The notes: generated by a model from the sequence alone, not told the origin. 41,191 bases of DNA from Clostridia bacterium (GCA_028708805.1 JAQVYC010000009.1:1-41191), one strand, 5' to 3'. Positions 18,662-27,669 are shown, numbered from the stretch's first letter. Translations and numbers: made by a program.

Positions 18662-18738
18662 ATTTTTATTATGCCTAAAAATTGATTAAATGTCAAATAT
18701 TTTTGTGCAAAATTAATAATTAAATATAATTTTAATAT

Positions 18739-19713
18739 TTATAGCCCATTTTTTATGTTTTTTTGTTTGTTTTTTCGTTGAATGAATAAATAAATGAATA
18801 AAATTGTCGCTAAAAATGTTATTAAAATTGCAAATAAAACATCGCTTAAAAAATGAGCTCCCGCCATAACTCTTGCTAACCCTACAATTACAACATAAAT
18901 AAAAGGTGCTATCCAGAAAAATAATTTATATTTTTTTAACTTTTCAAATAATAACGGCAAGCAAATTAAAGTAAATGTAATGCCGGCGGCGGTTGTATGC
19001 CCTGATGGGAAAGATTTAAACGCATCAGCGGGTAATCCTAAAAAAGTCAAACTTTCTTTAAGCCCTGTTCCATTAAGCATATACCAAGGAGTATAATAAG
19101 AAAAGTCTTCAACAAAGTTCATTGCAATAAATCTCATTCTTCCAAAAACAATTCCTTTGCTAAACTGAGTTATTAAATTAGAAACAGCTGCTACGCATAT
19201 AATAATTAATGCGAATTTTAATAGAGTTGAAATATTTTGTTTTTTAATAAATTTTAATGAATATATTGTTAACAGGGTAAGCAAAGAAGCAAAAAATATT
19301 GAGAAAATTAAAAAGTAGCTAGTTATTTCAATTGTTTGATAAGCATTAAGATAACTAATTACTTTGTTTATGCAAATTATATATGTTAAAAATATTGCTA
19401 TGCTTAGCAGAATTTGACATAAAACCTTCCAATTGTTTTTAACATTGTAATAACACCACCAAAAAATAACCGAAAATGAAAAAACGAGAAATAAATATAA
19501 TACGGATTCGCCTAAGACTTCAAAAATTATAGCAAATAAATTTGATGTTGCTGTTTCGCCAGGCTCTACACTTGCCAAGGCTTGACTTATTTGTAAATCA
19601 TAAAAAGTTGCAATTAAAATTAATATAAAAAAGATTGTAATTCCTGACCAAATAAAAATATTTTTTCGTTTATTTTTTATTTCTTTATTATTATCTAAAT
19701 CTTTGCTTTCCAT
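18739..19713 (-). CDS. PAP2 superfamily membrane phosphatase
   Basis: PAP2 enzymes dephosphorylate lipid phosphates such as phosphatidic acid or undecaprenyl diphosphate. The 324-residue protein has about seven membrane segments. The three catalytic motifs are present: a variant of the first (KGIVFGRMRF instead of the usual KX6RP), SFPSGHTTAAG, and ARVMAGAHFLSDV with the catalytic His and Asp. The N-terminus is a charged cytoplasmic stretch with DNNKEIKNKRKN. A GGAAGG site lies 6 nt before the ATG. It is downstream of the HemZ-like gene (21 nt gap) and is probably co-transcribed; substrate not predictable. Confidence 0.9.
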   Translation of the reverse strand: MESKDLDNNKEIKNKRKNIFIWSGITIFFILILIATFYDLQISQALASVEPGETATSNLFAIIFEVLGESVLYLFLVFSFSVIFWWCYYNVKNNWKVLCQILLSIAIFLTYIICINKVISYLNAYQTIEITSYFLIFSIFFASLLTLLTIYSLKFIKKQNISTLLKFALIIICVAAVSNLITQFSKGIVFGRMRFIAMNFVEDFSYYTPWYMLNGTGLKESLTFLGLPADAFKSFPSGHTTAAGITFTLICLPLLFEKLKKYKLFFWIAPFIYVVIVGLARVMAGAHFLSDVLFAILITFLATILFIYLFIQRKNKQKNIKNGL

Positions 19714-19734
19714 TTTAAACCTTCCATTAAATTT

Positions 19735-21087
19735 TTATTCAAATAGTTCGTTTTTATTACAAATAACTTTATCTAGCTTTTCAAGATATTCATTTATTAA
19801 TTTTGGATTTTCTTGTTTTTCCTGTCTCTTTTCAATGTGATAAATTTTGCTTGAAACGGTATTTACTCCACAAGCTATAATTGAGCAAGTTTCTTCCATT
19901 TTATCTATATTGAAAATGCAAGTTGCTCTTTCTTTGCAATAAAAGATATCTTCATATACTCTTCCAAAATGAGTTACTTTGTTTATGCAATAAGCTTTAT
20001 AATTTTCTGACCTTAATTTTTCATAAACATAATCAAACATCTTTCCCATTTCTAAATAGCTTTTTTCATCTGAATTATTATCTACATAAGAATAAATTGT
20101 AATGTTCTCTGGCGAAAGTTCTAATAAAATATCAATGTTGTTTTTAAATGATTTTAAACTTTCAAATGGAAGCCCCGCAAAAATATTTATATTTATTTTA
20201 AAATCATAATGTATTATATTTTTATAAAAATTGATGATATCATTTTGAATACTTTCTTTTTTCTGCTTTTGCTGAGATTGTGGGCTTATTGAAAGTCTTG
20301 TTATTCCATGATTTCTTAATAGTTGCAACTTTTCTTTTGTTAATGATTTTAATTCTTCACATTCGATAGTGAACTCTGAAACCGGATAAGCCAATTCATT
20401 TAATATGATATCCAATTCATTAGTATTTAGTAAACTTAATGAATTTATTTTCAAATAAATTGTTCTTACAATGTAAGGTTTATTTGTAATTAGTTTTTTC
20501 ATTGCATTAATTTCTTTTAATAATGCATTAAAATATTTAAGAAAATTTACAGAAAAATCTATTGGGTTATAATTTTCAGGACAAAAGTTTATATACAAAT
20601 TTATTAAACTTTCATTGCGAATTATACTTTCTTGATTTCTTAAAATCATAGAAACCAACCTTGCTTTCTTTTCGCTCATATCATAAAATTCAATTAATCT
20701 TTCTTCAATAAAATCTTCATCAATACCACTTTCAATTAACTGCCTTGCTACTTTTACAGGATTATTTTGAGTTAGACACCCCCACGGTAATTTTATATTT
20801 AATAATTGAGACATTAATTTGTAGGTTGATATTTTTATTATATCGCATATAAACTTGTTTCTTTTACTATCCTTTAATAACGGATTTTGATAAACATAAG
20901 TTTCTTCTCCACTTTTAATATTAATGCCATTTATTGAAATTTTAATTTCAAACTTATCCTCTATTTCAATTAAATGAAGATTTAAAGAAAGTGAGTTGTC
21001 TTGATTTAAAAATTCGGTAGAAAAAAATAAAAGAAGAACATTCATTATATCATTTTTAAAATTTTCCATATTTGTTGTTAACTTCAT
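19735..21087 (-). CDS. HemZ-like protein lacking the radical-SAM cysteine motif
   Basis: The 450-residue protein follows HemZ (oxygen-independent coproporphyrinogen dehydrogenase-like radical SAM) along its length: LPWGCLTQNNPVKVARQL corresponds to the HemZ PWG-L-G-RP-K region, TRLSISPQSQ and FAGLPFES are radical-SAM barrel strands, and the C-terminus EETCSIIACGVNTVSSKIY matches the HemZ end. The expected CXXXCXXC is replaced by FCPENYNPI: Cys169 remains, but the positions of the second and third cysteines hold Tyr and Ile. The GGGTPT-type motif is also absent. I checked the codons on the DNA. It probably cannot bind the [4Fe-4S] cluster. The ATG has an AGGAGG site 8 nt upstream, so the gene looks expressed. 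Confidence 0.82.
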   Translation of the reverse strand: MKLTTNMENFKNDIMNVLLLFFSTEFLNQDNSLSLNLHLIEIEDKFEIKISINGINIKSGEETYVYQNPLLKDSKRNKFICDIIKISTYKLMSQLLNIKLPWGCLTQNNPVKVARQLIESGIDEDFIEERLIEFYDMSEKKARLVSMILRNQESIIRNESLINLYINFCPENYNPIDFSVNFLKYFNALLKEINAMKKLITNKPYIVRTIYLKINSLSLLNTNELDIILNELAYPVSEFTIECEELKSLTKEKLQLLRNHGITRLSISPQSQQKQKKESIQNDIINFYKNIIHYDFKININIFAGLPFESLKSFKNNIDILLELSPENITIYSYVDNNSDEKSYLEMGKMFDYVYEKLRSENYKAYCINKVTHFGRVYEDIFYCKERATCIFNIDKMEETCSIIACGVNTVSSKIYHIEKRQEKQENPKLINEYLEKLDKVICNKNELFE

Positions 21088-21204
21088 TTAAATTTCCTCC
21101 TGAGTAATGTTTTAAGCAATTATTTATTGCAACTATTTTGTCATTCTATAATACTACGAAAGGTCGCACAATCTCACCAAACTAGAATATTAAAAAGGTC
21201 ATAT

Positions 21205-23655
21205 TTATTTGTTTTCGGGTTTTTTAATTTTTGATTTGTAATTATCTCTTTTAGCTATTATTCCATATTTCAATTCATCAATTGCTCTATATAAATTAGA
21301 CTCCCCTAACTGCGACTTTACATTTTTATTAATCCTTAAATTATAAGTTCCGTTTTCCTTTATAAAGCTTATTATTTTAAGTTCAATGAAAACCAAAAAC
21401 GCACTGTAAAATTCCATATAAGTATAATTTATTTTTCTATGCTTTAAAATTTTTTCAAAGCAATCTCTAAGAGAGATATAACATCCCTCAAATTTTTCTA
21501 AGTCTTTAAAAATCTTGCCAAAGTTTTCTCTAGAATTATTAAGTGTGTTAAATATACTTAACTTATTTTGAACATTATTTACAAAAATCTCTGCTTCGGA
21601 ATGTTGATTTATATTTGCAATATAAGAACGATGAATTACATTATCTAAAAAAACTATCCTTTTATAGCTTTGCACAAAATTTAAACTTGAAGGACATATA
21701 AACACACAATTAATTCCACTATTTTCACATCCGCCATAAAGGTCAATGGCACCTATTTTTTCAAGATTTATATTATTTTTTATAAAATTAAAACTTTTAT
21801 TACTATTCACAACATAAGCTGTTCCAAAATAATTATTTAGCTCAAATAAATCACTTTTGAAATGCTGGTCAAAATAAGAAAAAGTTGCTGGCGTTTTTAT
21901 TTTTAAATATCTCAATTGTTCCAACTCAGGTATAACATAATTTTGAGAGAATGGATTTAATTCTTTTATATCAATTTCAACTGACTTAACAATTCCATTT
22001 ACGATAGAAGTAATTTTATCAGTTTGTAATTCGAAAATTAAATCTATATTTCTAGCTTTTTTTAGTTTATTATAATTTTCTAAGTAATTGAAATATATTA
22101 GGTTTAGTTTTTGTGCTATTTTTATATTACAGTGATTAATGTAATTTTTAAGAGAAGAAAATTTGAAATCTTTCGTTTTTAAATAAAACCTAGGCGAATT
22201 ATTACCACACCCACAAGGTTCTAACTTTAAAACATCTTTTGCCAATTTTGGAGTAACTTCATTTATTAAAATAGGGATATCATATTCTTCTTCTGGCGAA
22301 AAAATTTCATCAGCGTGATGCTCTGCCAAATATTCATTTGTTTTCTTTATAAAAGTATCATAATTTTCTACTTTTAAAGTAAGCCCAGCTGCAATTGGAT
22401 GCCCCCCATAAGTTTCTAATATGTCAGGCATTGAAGACAAAAGCTTATGAATATTAATGGCTGGGATGCTTCGTGCTGCACCTTTTAACAGACCATTAAC
22501 TTCTGAAAATAAAAAAACTGGGCGGTTATACTTTGCCACCAGTTTTGCACAAACGATGCCTAAAATGCCTTGGTCCCAACCCTTTGACGATAAGATTATG
22601 GACGGCGTTTCACTTAGATTCAAGCCGTAAAGACCTATTTCGCAATCTCTTTCCACCAAACAGCATAAATCTTGTCTTTTGATATTATGATTTAATATTT
22701 TATTTATTAAAAATTTTATATTTTGCAAGTTTTCTGTAAGATATAAATATAAAGAATCTTTGGCATCACCCATTCTACCCGAAGCATTTAGCTTTGGAGC
22801 AAGTTTAAATGAGATGTCATTAACAGTGCATTTATTTAAATTAATTTTTAAAACACTAAACATCTCTTTTATGCCTTTTGGAAGCAAGTTGAACTTTTTA
22901 AATCCGTGAATTACAATAGCACGATTTTCACCTACAAGTGGAACGATGTCAGAAATTGTTGCAATGCAAGCAATAGGCAAAAACTCTTCGGCTTGTTGCC
23001 CAAGAAGTGCCTGTGAAATTTTATAGGCAAGCCCTGTTCCACAGAGTTCTTTAAAAGGATAACTTTGGTCAGTTCTCTTTGCGTTTATAACAATTCCTTC
23101 AGGAATAATTTTCGGTATTTCGTGATGGTCGGTTATAATAACTTCAATTCCTAAACTTTTTGCATAAGCAACTTCTTGATAGCAAGAAATACCACAATCC
23201 ACTGTAATTATAATATTGGGATTGTGTTTCTTTTTTATTTTATCTATTACACCAATTGTTAATCCATATCCGTCAAAATAACGGTTTGGCAAATAAAAAT
23301 TAGCACTTATTCCTAAAATTTTAAGTGTTTTAAGCATTATTGCAGTTGCATTAATACCATCAACATCATAATCACCGAAAACCAAAATGTTTTCTTTTTT
23401 TTCAATAGCTTTTTTAATTCTTTCAACAAACTCACTCATGCCCTTTAAAAGAAAAGGATTATGAAATGACTTTTTAGTTGGATTTAAAAACTCAACAATT
23501 TTTTCTTTGCTATCATTTCCACGAGCAATAATTAGCTCCATAATAACAGGTGATATATTAAATTCTGTGGCATACTGATTAACAAGAGATTTAGAAACAT
23601 TTAAATTCTTTTTAATAAATTTCATAATCAATAATTTGTAATTCAAGTTTAACAT
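21205..23655 (-). CDS. recJ: Single-stranded-DNA exonuclease RecJ
   Basis: RecJ is a 5'-3' single-strand exonuclease in recombination and mismatch repair. The DHH domain is clear: FGDYDVDGINATAIM, NIIITVDCGISC, VIITDHHEIP, and CGTGLAYKIS; the DHHA1 part has GGHPIAAGLTLK. The 816-residue length includes a C-terminal extension beyond the OB fold, as in Bacillus RecJ. The start is uncertain: the track ATG (23655) and the ATG at 23625 (MKFIKKNLNVSK) both lack a good ribosome site; the latter fits the usual family start better. Confidence 0.94.
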   Translation of the reverse strand: MLNLNYKLLIMKFIKKNLNVSKSLVNQYATEFNISPVIMELIIARGNDSKEKIVEFLNPTKKSFHNPFLLKGMSEFVERIKKAIEKKENILVFGDYDVDGINATAIMLKTLKILGISANFYLPNRYFDGYGLTIGVIDKIKKKHNPNIIITVDCGISCYQEVAYAKSLGIEVIITDHHEIPKIIPEGIVINAKRTDQSYPFKELCGTGLAYKISQALLGQQAEEFLPIACIATISDIVPLVGENRAIVIHGFKKFNLLPKGIKEMFSVLKINLNKCTVNDISFKLAPKLNASGRMGDAKDSLYLYLTENLQNIKFLINKILNHNIKRQDLCCLVERDCEIGLYGLNLSETPSIILSSKGWDQGILGIVCAKLVAKYNRPVFLFSEVNGLLKGAARSIPAINIHKLLSSMPDILETYGGHPIAAGLTLKVENYDTFIKKTNEYLAEHHADEIFSPEEEYDIPILINEVTPKLAKDVLKLEPCGCGNNSPRFYLKTKDFKFSSLKNYINHCNIKIAQKLNLIYFNYLENYNKLKKARNIDLIFELQTDKITSIVNGIVKSVEIDIKELNPFSQNYVIPELEQLRYLKIKTPATFSYFDQHFKSDLFELNNYFGTAYVVNSNKSFNFIKNNINLEKIGAIDLYGGCENSGINCVFICPSSLNFVQSYKRIVFLDNVIHRSYIANINQHSEAEIFVNNVQNKLSIFNTLNNSRENFGKIFKDLEKFEGCYISLRDCFEKILKHRKINYTYMEFYSAFLVFIELKIISFIKENGTYNLRINKNVKSQLGESNLYRAIDELKYGIIAKRDNYKSKIKKPENK

Positions 23656-23759
23656 ATAAAAAAATTCAAGGCAAGCATTTAAAAAAAATAATTAAGCAAA
23701 AAGTAATTAGAGCGAGTTAATCTATCTTTCGATTTGCTTATTCATAAACTTTCTAAGTT

Positions 23760-24485
23760 TTAATCAATATGCTCAGAGTTTGGTTTAACCCCATAACTTA
23801 ATAATTGCTTTTTTATTTCATTGGCAATTTCATAATGCCCTAATTCATTTGGATGCACGCCATCAATGCAAAAACTATTATGACAATCTCTCTTAGCCAA
23901 AAAGTATGACCTAACATCTAAAAACCTGCAATTATTCTTTACTGCTATCTTGTAAACTAAAAAATTATATAGTTCTTGATGCCTTTGAATATTTGTTATA
24001 TCACCATTGAAAAATTTTAAAACTTGGTTTTCGTCTGCTACTTTGCAAATAACATTTTTGAAATATCTTTCCGAATTGATTGGTGGAAGTCCTGTAAGAT
24101 AAACTTCAACATCGTTTTCCTTTAACTCTTTAATTAAAATATCAAGCAAATTCACAAACTCATCTTCGCTTGTTTTAGGCTCGTGTTTTATTAATGGATT
24201 TTCAGCAACTGCCTTCCAATCAAAATCGGAGTCATTACCACCAATTGAAAATACTACAATGTTTCTTTTGCTTTTATCTATATTTGAAAGATAATCTTTT
24301 ATTAGTTTCTTTTCTTTAATTCTTTTAATTGTTTGACCATAAACAGAAATATTATTAAATTTACAGCCTAAAAATTTTTCAAGTAAAATACTTGCACAAT
24401 CTTTGATTTTTTCTAATCTGAAATTTTTTGTTGCAATTCCCTTTGCAATTGAATCACCTATTAATGTTACATTTAATTCTTGCAT
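23760..24485 (-). CDS. SGNH/GDSL-family hydrolase
   Basis: The SGNH blocks are visible: the nucleophile serine in TLIGDSIAKG near the N-terminus, SIGGNDSDF (Gly/Asn oxyanion residues) and the catalytic Asp/His in DGVHPNELGH near the C-terminus. The family includes esterases, lysophospholipases and acetylesterases. The 241-residue form starts at the ATG at 24485, which has an AAGGAG site; the track start at 24527 lacks one. No signal peptide is seen, so a cytoplasmic enzyme is likely. Substrate unknown. Confidence 0.88.
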   Translation of the reverse strand: MQELNVTLIGDSIAKGIATKNFRLEKIKDCASILLEKFLGCKFNNISVYGQTIKRIKEKKLIKDYLSNIDKSKRNIVVFSIGGNDSDFDWKAVAENPLIKHEPKTSEDEFVNLLDILIKELKENDVEVYLTGLPPINSERYFKNVICKVADENQVLKFFNGDITNIQRHQELYNFLVYKIAVKNNCRFLDVRSYFLAKRDCHNSFCIDGVHPNELGHYEIANEIKKQLLSYGVKPNSEHID

Positions 24486-24626
24486 AAAAGCTCCTTTATA
24501 TTTAAGCTTATTCAATAATAAAAACAAATCTACCTACTATGCCCGTTTTAAACTATAATAAAACCTATGGTAAGAGTAGAATAATGAAAAACCGAACTCC
24601 ACTGACAGTAGAATAGAAAAAAATGT

Positions 24627-24655
24627 TTGACATTTCCCATTTTTAGTGCAATAAT
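24627..24655 (+). promoter_or_regulatory. Near-consensus promoter giving a probably leaderless mRNA
   Basis: TTGACA (24627-24632), a 17-nt spacer, and AATAAT (24650-24655) preceded by TGC (extended -10). Transcription would start about 7 nt later, at or within a base or two of the ATG at 24662. There is no room for a ribosome site. Confidence 0.8.
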
Positions 24656-24661
24656 TAAGTT

Positions 24662-25267
24662 ATGGAAGATATAAAATTAATTGTTGCGAATAATATTATC
24701 AAGTACAGAAAAAAGTTTAAGCTTACGCAAGCGGAACTAGCAGAAAAATTAAATTATTCAGATAAATCTATATCAAAATGGGAACGAGGTGATTCACTCC
24801 CAGATATTATTATTTTAAATGATATCGCAAAAATTTTTAATATATCCTTAGATAATTTAATTACGCAACACGAAGTGAAACCTTATAAAAGGGCGAATAA
24901 ACTTCTCGAAAAAATATACAACAATAAAATGCTAATAACTTTGTGTTCAAGCATTATTGTATGGTTAATTGCTTCAATCGCTTTTGTATTTTTAAGCATA
25001 TTTACAGACATTTCTTATTTATGGGTGATTTTTGTTTATGCGTCTACGGTAAATTGTATTGTTTTAATTGCACTTAATTATTTATGGAAAAATATTTATT
25101 ACAATTTTGCGACCGTGGCTTCTCTTATAATATCACTGGCAATAAGTATTTATTTTTCGTTATATTTGTTCTTAGATATAAACAGAATATGGTTGATTTT
25201 TATTATTTTAATTCCGCTTTTAATTCTTGCTTATCTATGGTTCATTGTTAGAAAAAAATTTAAATAA
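24662..25267 (+). CDS. XRE-family helix-turn-helix protein with four membrane segments
   Basis: Residues 8-62 are an XRE/Cro-type HTH (NNIIKYRKKFKLTQAELAEKL ... SDKSISKWERGDSLPD). Residues 95-198 contain four hydrophobic segments, so the DNA-binding domain is tethered to the membrane. Such regulators are common in Clostridia and often act with nearby genes; no known ligand. The promoter's -10 ends 6 nt before the ATG and no ribosome site exists, so the transcript is probably leaderless. The next gene starts 55 nt after the stop. Confidence 0.88.
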   Translation: MEDIKLIVANNIIKYRKKFKLTQAELAEKLNYSDKSISKWERGDSLPDIIILNDIAKIFNISLDNLITQHEVKPYKRANKLLEKIYNNKMLITLCSSIIVWLIASIAFVFLSIFTDISYLWVIFVYASTVNCIVLIALNYLWKNIYYNFATVASLIISLAISIYFSLYLFLDINRIWLIFIILIPLLILAYLWFIVRKKFK

Positions 25268-25322
25268 CACTTTACTTGATTTTTTTCTTGAGTTTGATTA
25301 TATTAGTGTTAAAGGGGTAAAA

Positions 25323-26054
25323 ATGGAAATTGCAAGTTTAGGTTCAGAAGGCAAAAAGAAATATGATATTATAACTAGTAGAGCCGAGAAAAAGATTTTA
25401 TCTGAGGCTCGCTATCTAAACATTGATGAATTTAATTATGAAGGCAAATATAAATATAAAACTATATATTATGATACACCTGAAAAGCTGTTGACCAATG
25501 CCGGAATTTTACTTTATAAAACTTGGATTAAAGATAGTTATTATTTTGTAATTCAACGATTGAATATTTTACCCAGCACATCAAAGTTAAAAAGAAACGA
25601 AATTTATAGACATGCAGTTGATGCTCAGGATTCGCCGATAAAACATACTTTTTATTTAATCAATGGTATTACATCAATGTTTTCGACCCAATTTTCTATT
25701 GATTTAGAATATGTTATTAAAAATGTAAAACCTATAATTATTATAAATATTAAGGCTGTTAGTTATAAAATTTTTAGTGGCACAGGCTTTAAATGTTTAC
25801 TTACTTTTGAAAACGCAGTTTATTTTAATAAAGTAACAAGGAAAAAACGAGTGAATAAGGAATTGAATGTTGAACTTTTGGCTCCTAAAAATTTTTTATC
25901 TGAATTTGATAAGTTTACTTTACTTCTAGAAAAATATTGTAAAGATATCATCCCTAAAAAAGAATCTAGATTTGCTTATGCTAATAGAATTACGGGGATT
26001 ATCAAGAATAAAACAAATGGTAAAGTAAAAAAAGTAGACCAGAAAAAAATTTAA
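25323..26054 (+). CDS. CYTH-like domain protein (putative triphosphate-tunnel fold)
   Basis: The track starts at 25227 inside the preceding gene, but the ATG at 25323 has an AAGGGG site 5 nt upstream, giving 243 residues. The stretch KYKTIYYDTPEKLLTNAGILLYKT followed by YYFVIQRL matches the strand pattern of CYTH/triphosphate-tunnel proteins (YYDT, then a basic strand and a hydrophobic strand), and ELNVELLAP resembles a later acidic strand. The usual N-terminal EXEXK catalytic motif is not evident (MEIASLGSEGKKK), so activity is doubtful. The last 60 residues are basic. It may be co-transcribed with the upstream XRE regulator. The assignment is tentative. Confidence 0.55.
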   Translation: MEIASLGSEGKKKYDIITSRAEKKILSEARYLNIDEFNYEGKYKYKTIYYDTPEKLLTNAGILLYKTWIKDSYYFVIQRLNILPSTSKLKRNEIYRHAVDAQDSPIKHTFYLINGITSMFSTQFSIDLEYVIKNVKPIIIINIKAVSYKIFSGTGFKCLLTFENAVYFNKVTRKKRVNKELNVELLAPKNFLSEFDKFTLLLEKYCKDIIPKKESRFAYANRITGIIKNKTNGKVKKVDQKKI

Positions 26055-26511
26055 TTTCTATTTATACAGCATTTGTTTAGTTTGATTTTAAAAATTTGAT
26101 TTATTTAAGAAGATAGTCTGGTGAAATGAAGTTCAAAAAGTGATTTTCGCAAGTGCAAAACACTTGCATTTAGTTGCTTGTAAACTTTAAATTCGCCAGC
26201 CTTTTTATTTTTCTTAGCACATTGGTTTTTCGTCAACTTTTTATCTGCTGTTTTTTAATGATTTATTTTCTATAAACTTTTATTTATGATGTATTTATTT
26301 TTTAAAATGAACCAACTGCACTACTACTCGTAATTTATTATATTTAATATTCTACCAACCTAACTGCTAGTATTTTTTTTCTTTATTTCTTATTTTATTT
26401 TTTTAAGTAACTCATTAACCAAATTAATTACAAAATTTTAAAACAAATGCAATTCATTGTTTTATCTAAAATTTAGTGAATTAGCTATTCTAAAAGATGC
26501 TTTATTTCAAG
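26055..26511. other. 457-bp intergenic stretch with a structured repeat
   Basis: No coding sequence is visible. The left part holds the degraded cloverleaf element (26116-26202) followed by a T-rich tail CTTTTTATTTTTC, which may also terminate the plus-strand CYTH-like gene. From about 26220 to the stop of the minus-strand unknown gene (26512) I see only AT-rich sequence without clear promoter or repeat structure. Confidence 0.6.
26116..26202 (+). repeat. Degraded copy of the cloverleaf element (copy B)
   Basis: This 87-nt stretch aligns along its length with the reverse complement of the element at 28610-28697. Outer arms CTGGTGAA/TTCGCCAG (26118-26125, 26192-26199, one G-U) correspond to the outer stem. 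The central hairpin GCAAGTG-CAAAA-CACTTGC (26149-26167) is preserved. GTGATTTTC is one arm of the neighbouring hairpin, whose partner has diverged; the third hairpin is reduced to about 4 bp. It lies 64 nt after a gene stop and is followed by a T-rich run. Confidence 0.65.
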
Positions 26512-27669
26512 TTAAATTATGTCAACCCTAACTATTTCCCCGTCTTGTGCATCTTGATATGTTATCCAGTATCCTTGACCTTTCGGTTCGGCAACATCAA
26601 TGGGTAGCCACTGAGCTTTTTCATTAAAGTCGACAGGAGGCTTTTCAGTCCAACTTGCAGGAAACCCATAACAAACATATTTCACAACATCTTCGGAATA
26701 AATTAAACCAACAACATAAAACTTGCCTTCCTTTTCATAATCCACTTTCACCCATTTTGAATTAGGAATTATATCGCAAAGCACTTCATCTACGGAATGT
26801 TTATCAAACAATATTTCTAATTGAGAGCTTATTTCATCAAAGAAATAAATACTGTTTTCTAAGGTGGGTTTTCTCATTTTTCCGCTTTTTATATTTTTGA
26901 CAGTGTCATTTACTAAGTCATCTTTTTCTTTGGTTTTCTTTGGTTCTTTCTTTTCTGATTTTTTTTCTTTTTCTTGGACTTCTTCAATTCCCTCAGCGAC
27001 TTCATCGACTACTTCTTCGCCTTCATCGACTACTTCTTCGCCTTCATCATATTTAATATCATCGTAAATGTCTTCATCGCTATCAAAATTTATATGAACA
27101 TTATCTTCGCTGTCTGTTTCGTTGAGGCTTATATCTTCATTTGCTTTATTTCCATTTTTATAAAATGCTGATTTATATGTACAGTTTTCGCATTTCTCAT
27201 TACAACGGAAATAATTATCAACTTCTTTTTCTATATCTTCATCATCATCAAAATAAATAGAGTTTTCTTGTAAAATGTTCCCTGCAATTTTCGGTGAGGT
27301 TTGCTCTAAGGCATTTAATCCCGAAATCAATCTTTCTTCCATATTGGCACCGTTTCCAGAGATTGAGCCTAATAAAAGTGGCTCAGAACTACCGCCCCTT
27401 GAACTAATTAAAGCACATGTGCAATTTTCTGGAATATTATTTAAAATTGACCCAAAAGTGTAAGTCATATATCCAACTCTGGTTAGCCCCGCTTTATGAA
27501 CTTTGCCATCAATTAGCAATCCCAAAGACAATACGCCCATTGGCTCTTCAATAAAATTATATAGCTTTACATCGCCCCTTATTCCGCCTGTTTTACCATC
27601 TAAATTTAGAACTGCTTTTTTTAAGGAATTATCAACCGCACTTAAAACAACAGATTTATTATAAATCAT
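26512..27669 (-). CDS. Unrecognised two-domain protein with a central acidic linker
   Basis: I do not recognise this 385-residue protein. Residues 1-130 look like one compact domain with repeated Gly-rich turns (GGIRGDVKLYNFIEEPMGVLSLGLL, GYMTYTFGSI). Residues 135-265 are highly charged: DDDEDIEKEV, a Cys cluster CNEKCENC (156, 160, 163; CX3CX2C), the heptad DEGEEVV in tandem, then a Lys/Glu segment. Residues 270-385 form a second domain (SIYFFDEISSQLEILFDKH ... WLPIDVAEPKGQGYWITYQDA). There are no membrane segments. A GGGGG site precedes the ATG. It follows ksgA by 64 nt, so it may be co-transcribed with ksgA. The Cys cluster may bind a metal. Confidence 0.8.
   Translation of the reverse strand: MIYNKSVVLSAVDNSLKKAVLNLDGKTGGIRGDVKLYNFIEEPMGVLSLGLLIDGKVHKAGLTRVGYMTYTFGSILNNIPENCTCALISSRGGSSEPLLLGSISGNGANMEERLISGLNALEQTSPKIAGNILQENSIYFDDDEDIEKEVDNYFRCNEKCENCTYKSAFYKNGNKANEDISLNETDSEDNVHINFDSDEDIYDDIKYDEGEEVVDEGEEVVDEVAEGIEEVQEKEKKSEKKEPKKTKEKDDLVNDTVKNIKSGKMRKPTLENSIYFFDEISSQLEILFDKHSVDEVLCDIIPNSKWVKVDYEKEGKFYVVGLIYSEDVVKYVCYGFPASWTEKPPVDFNEKAQWLPIDVAEPKGQGYWITYQDAQDGEIVRVDII
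27001..27042. repeat. Exact 21-bp tandem duplication in the acidic linker
   Basis: Two identical 21-bp units (27001-27021, 27022-27042) encode the duplicated DEGEEVV heptad. It is probably a slippage product with variable copy number. Confidence 0.9.
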
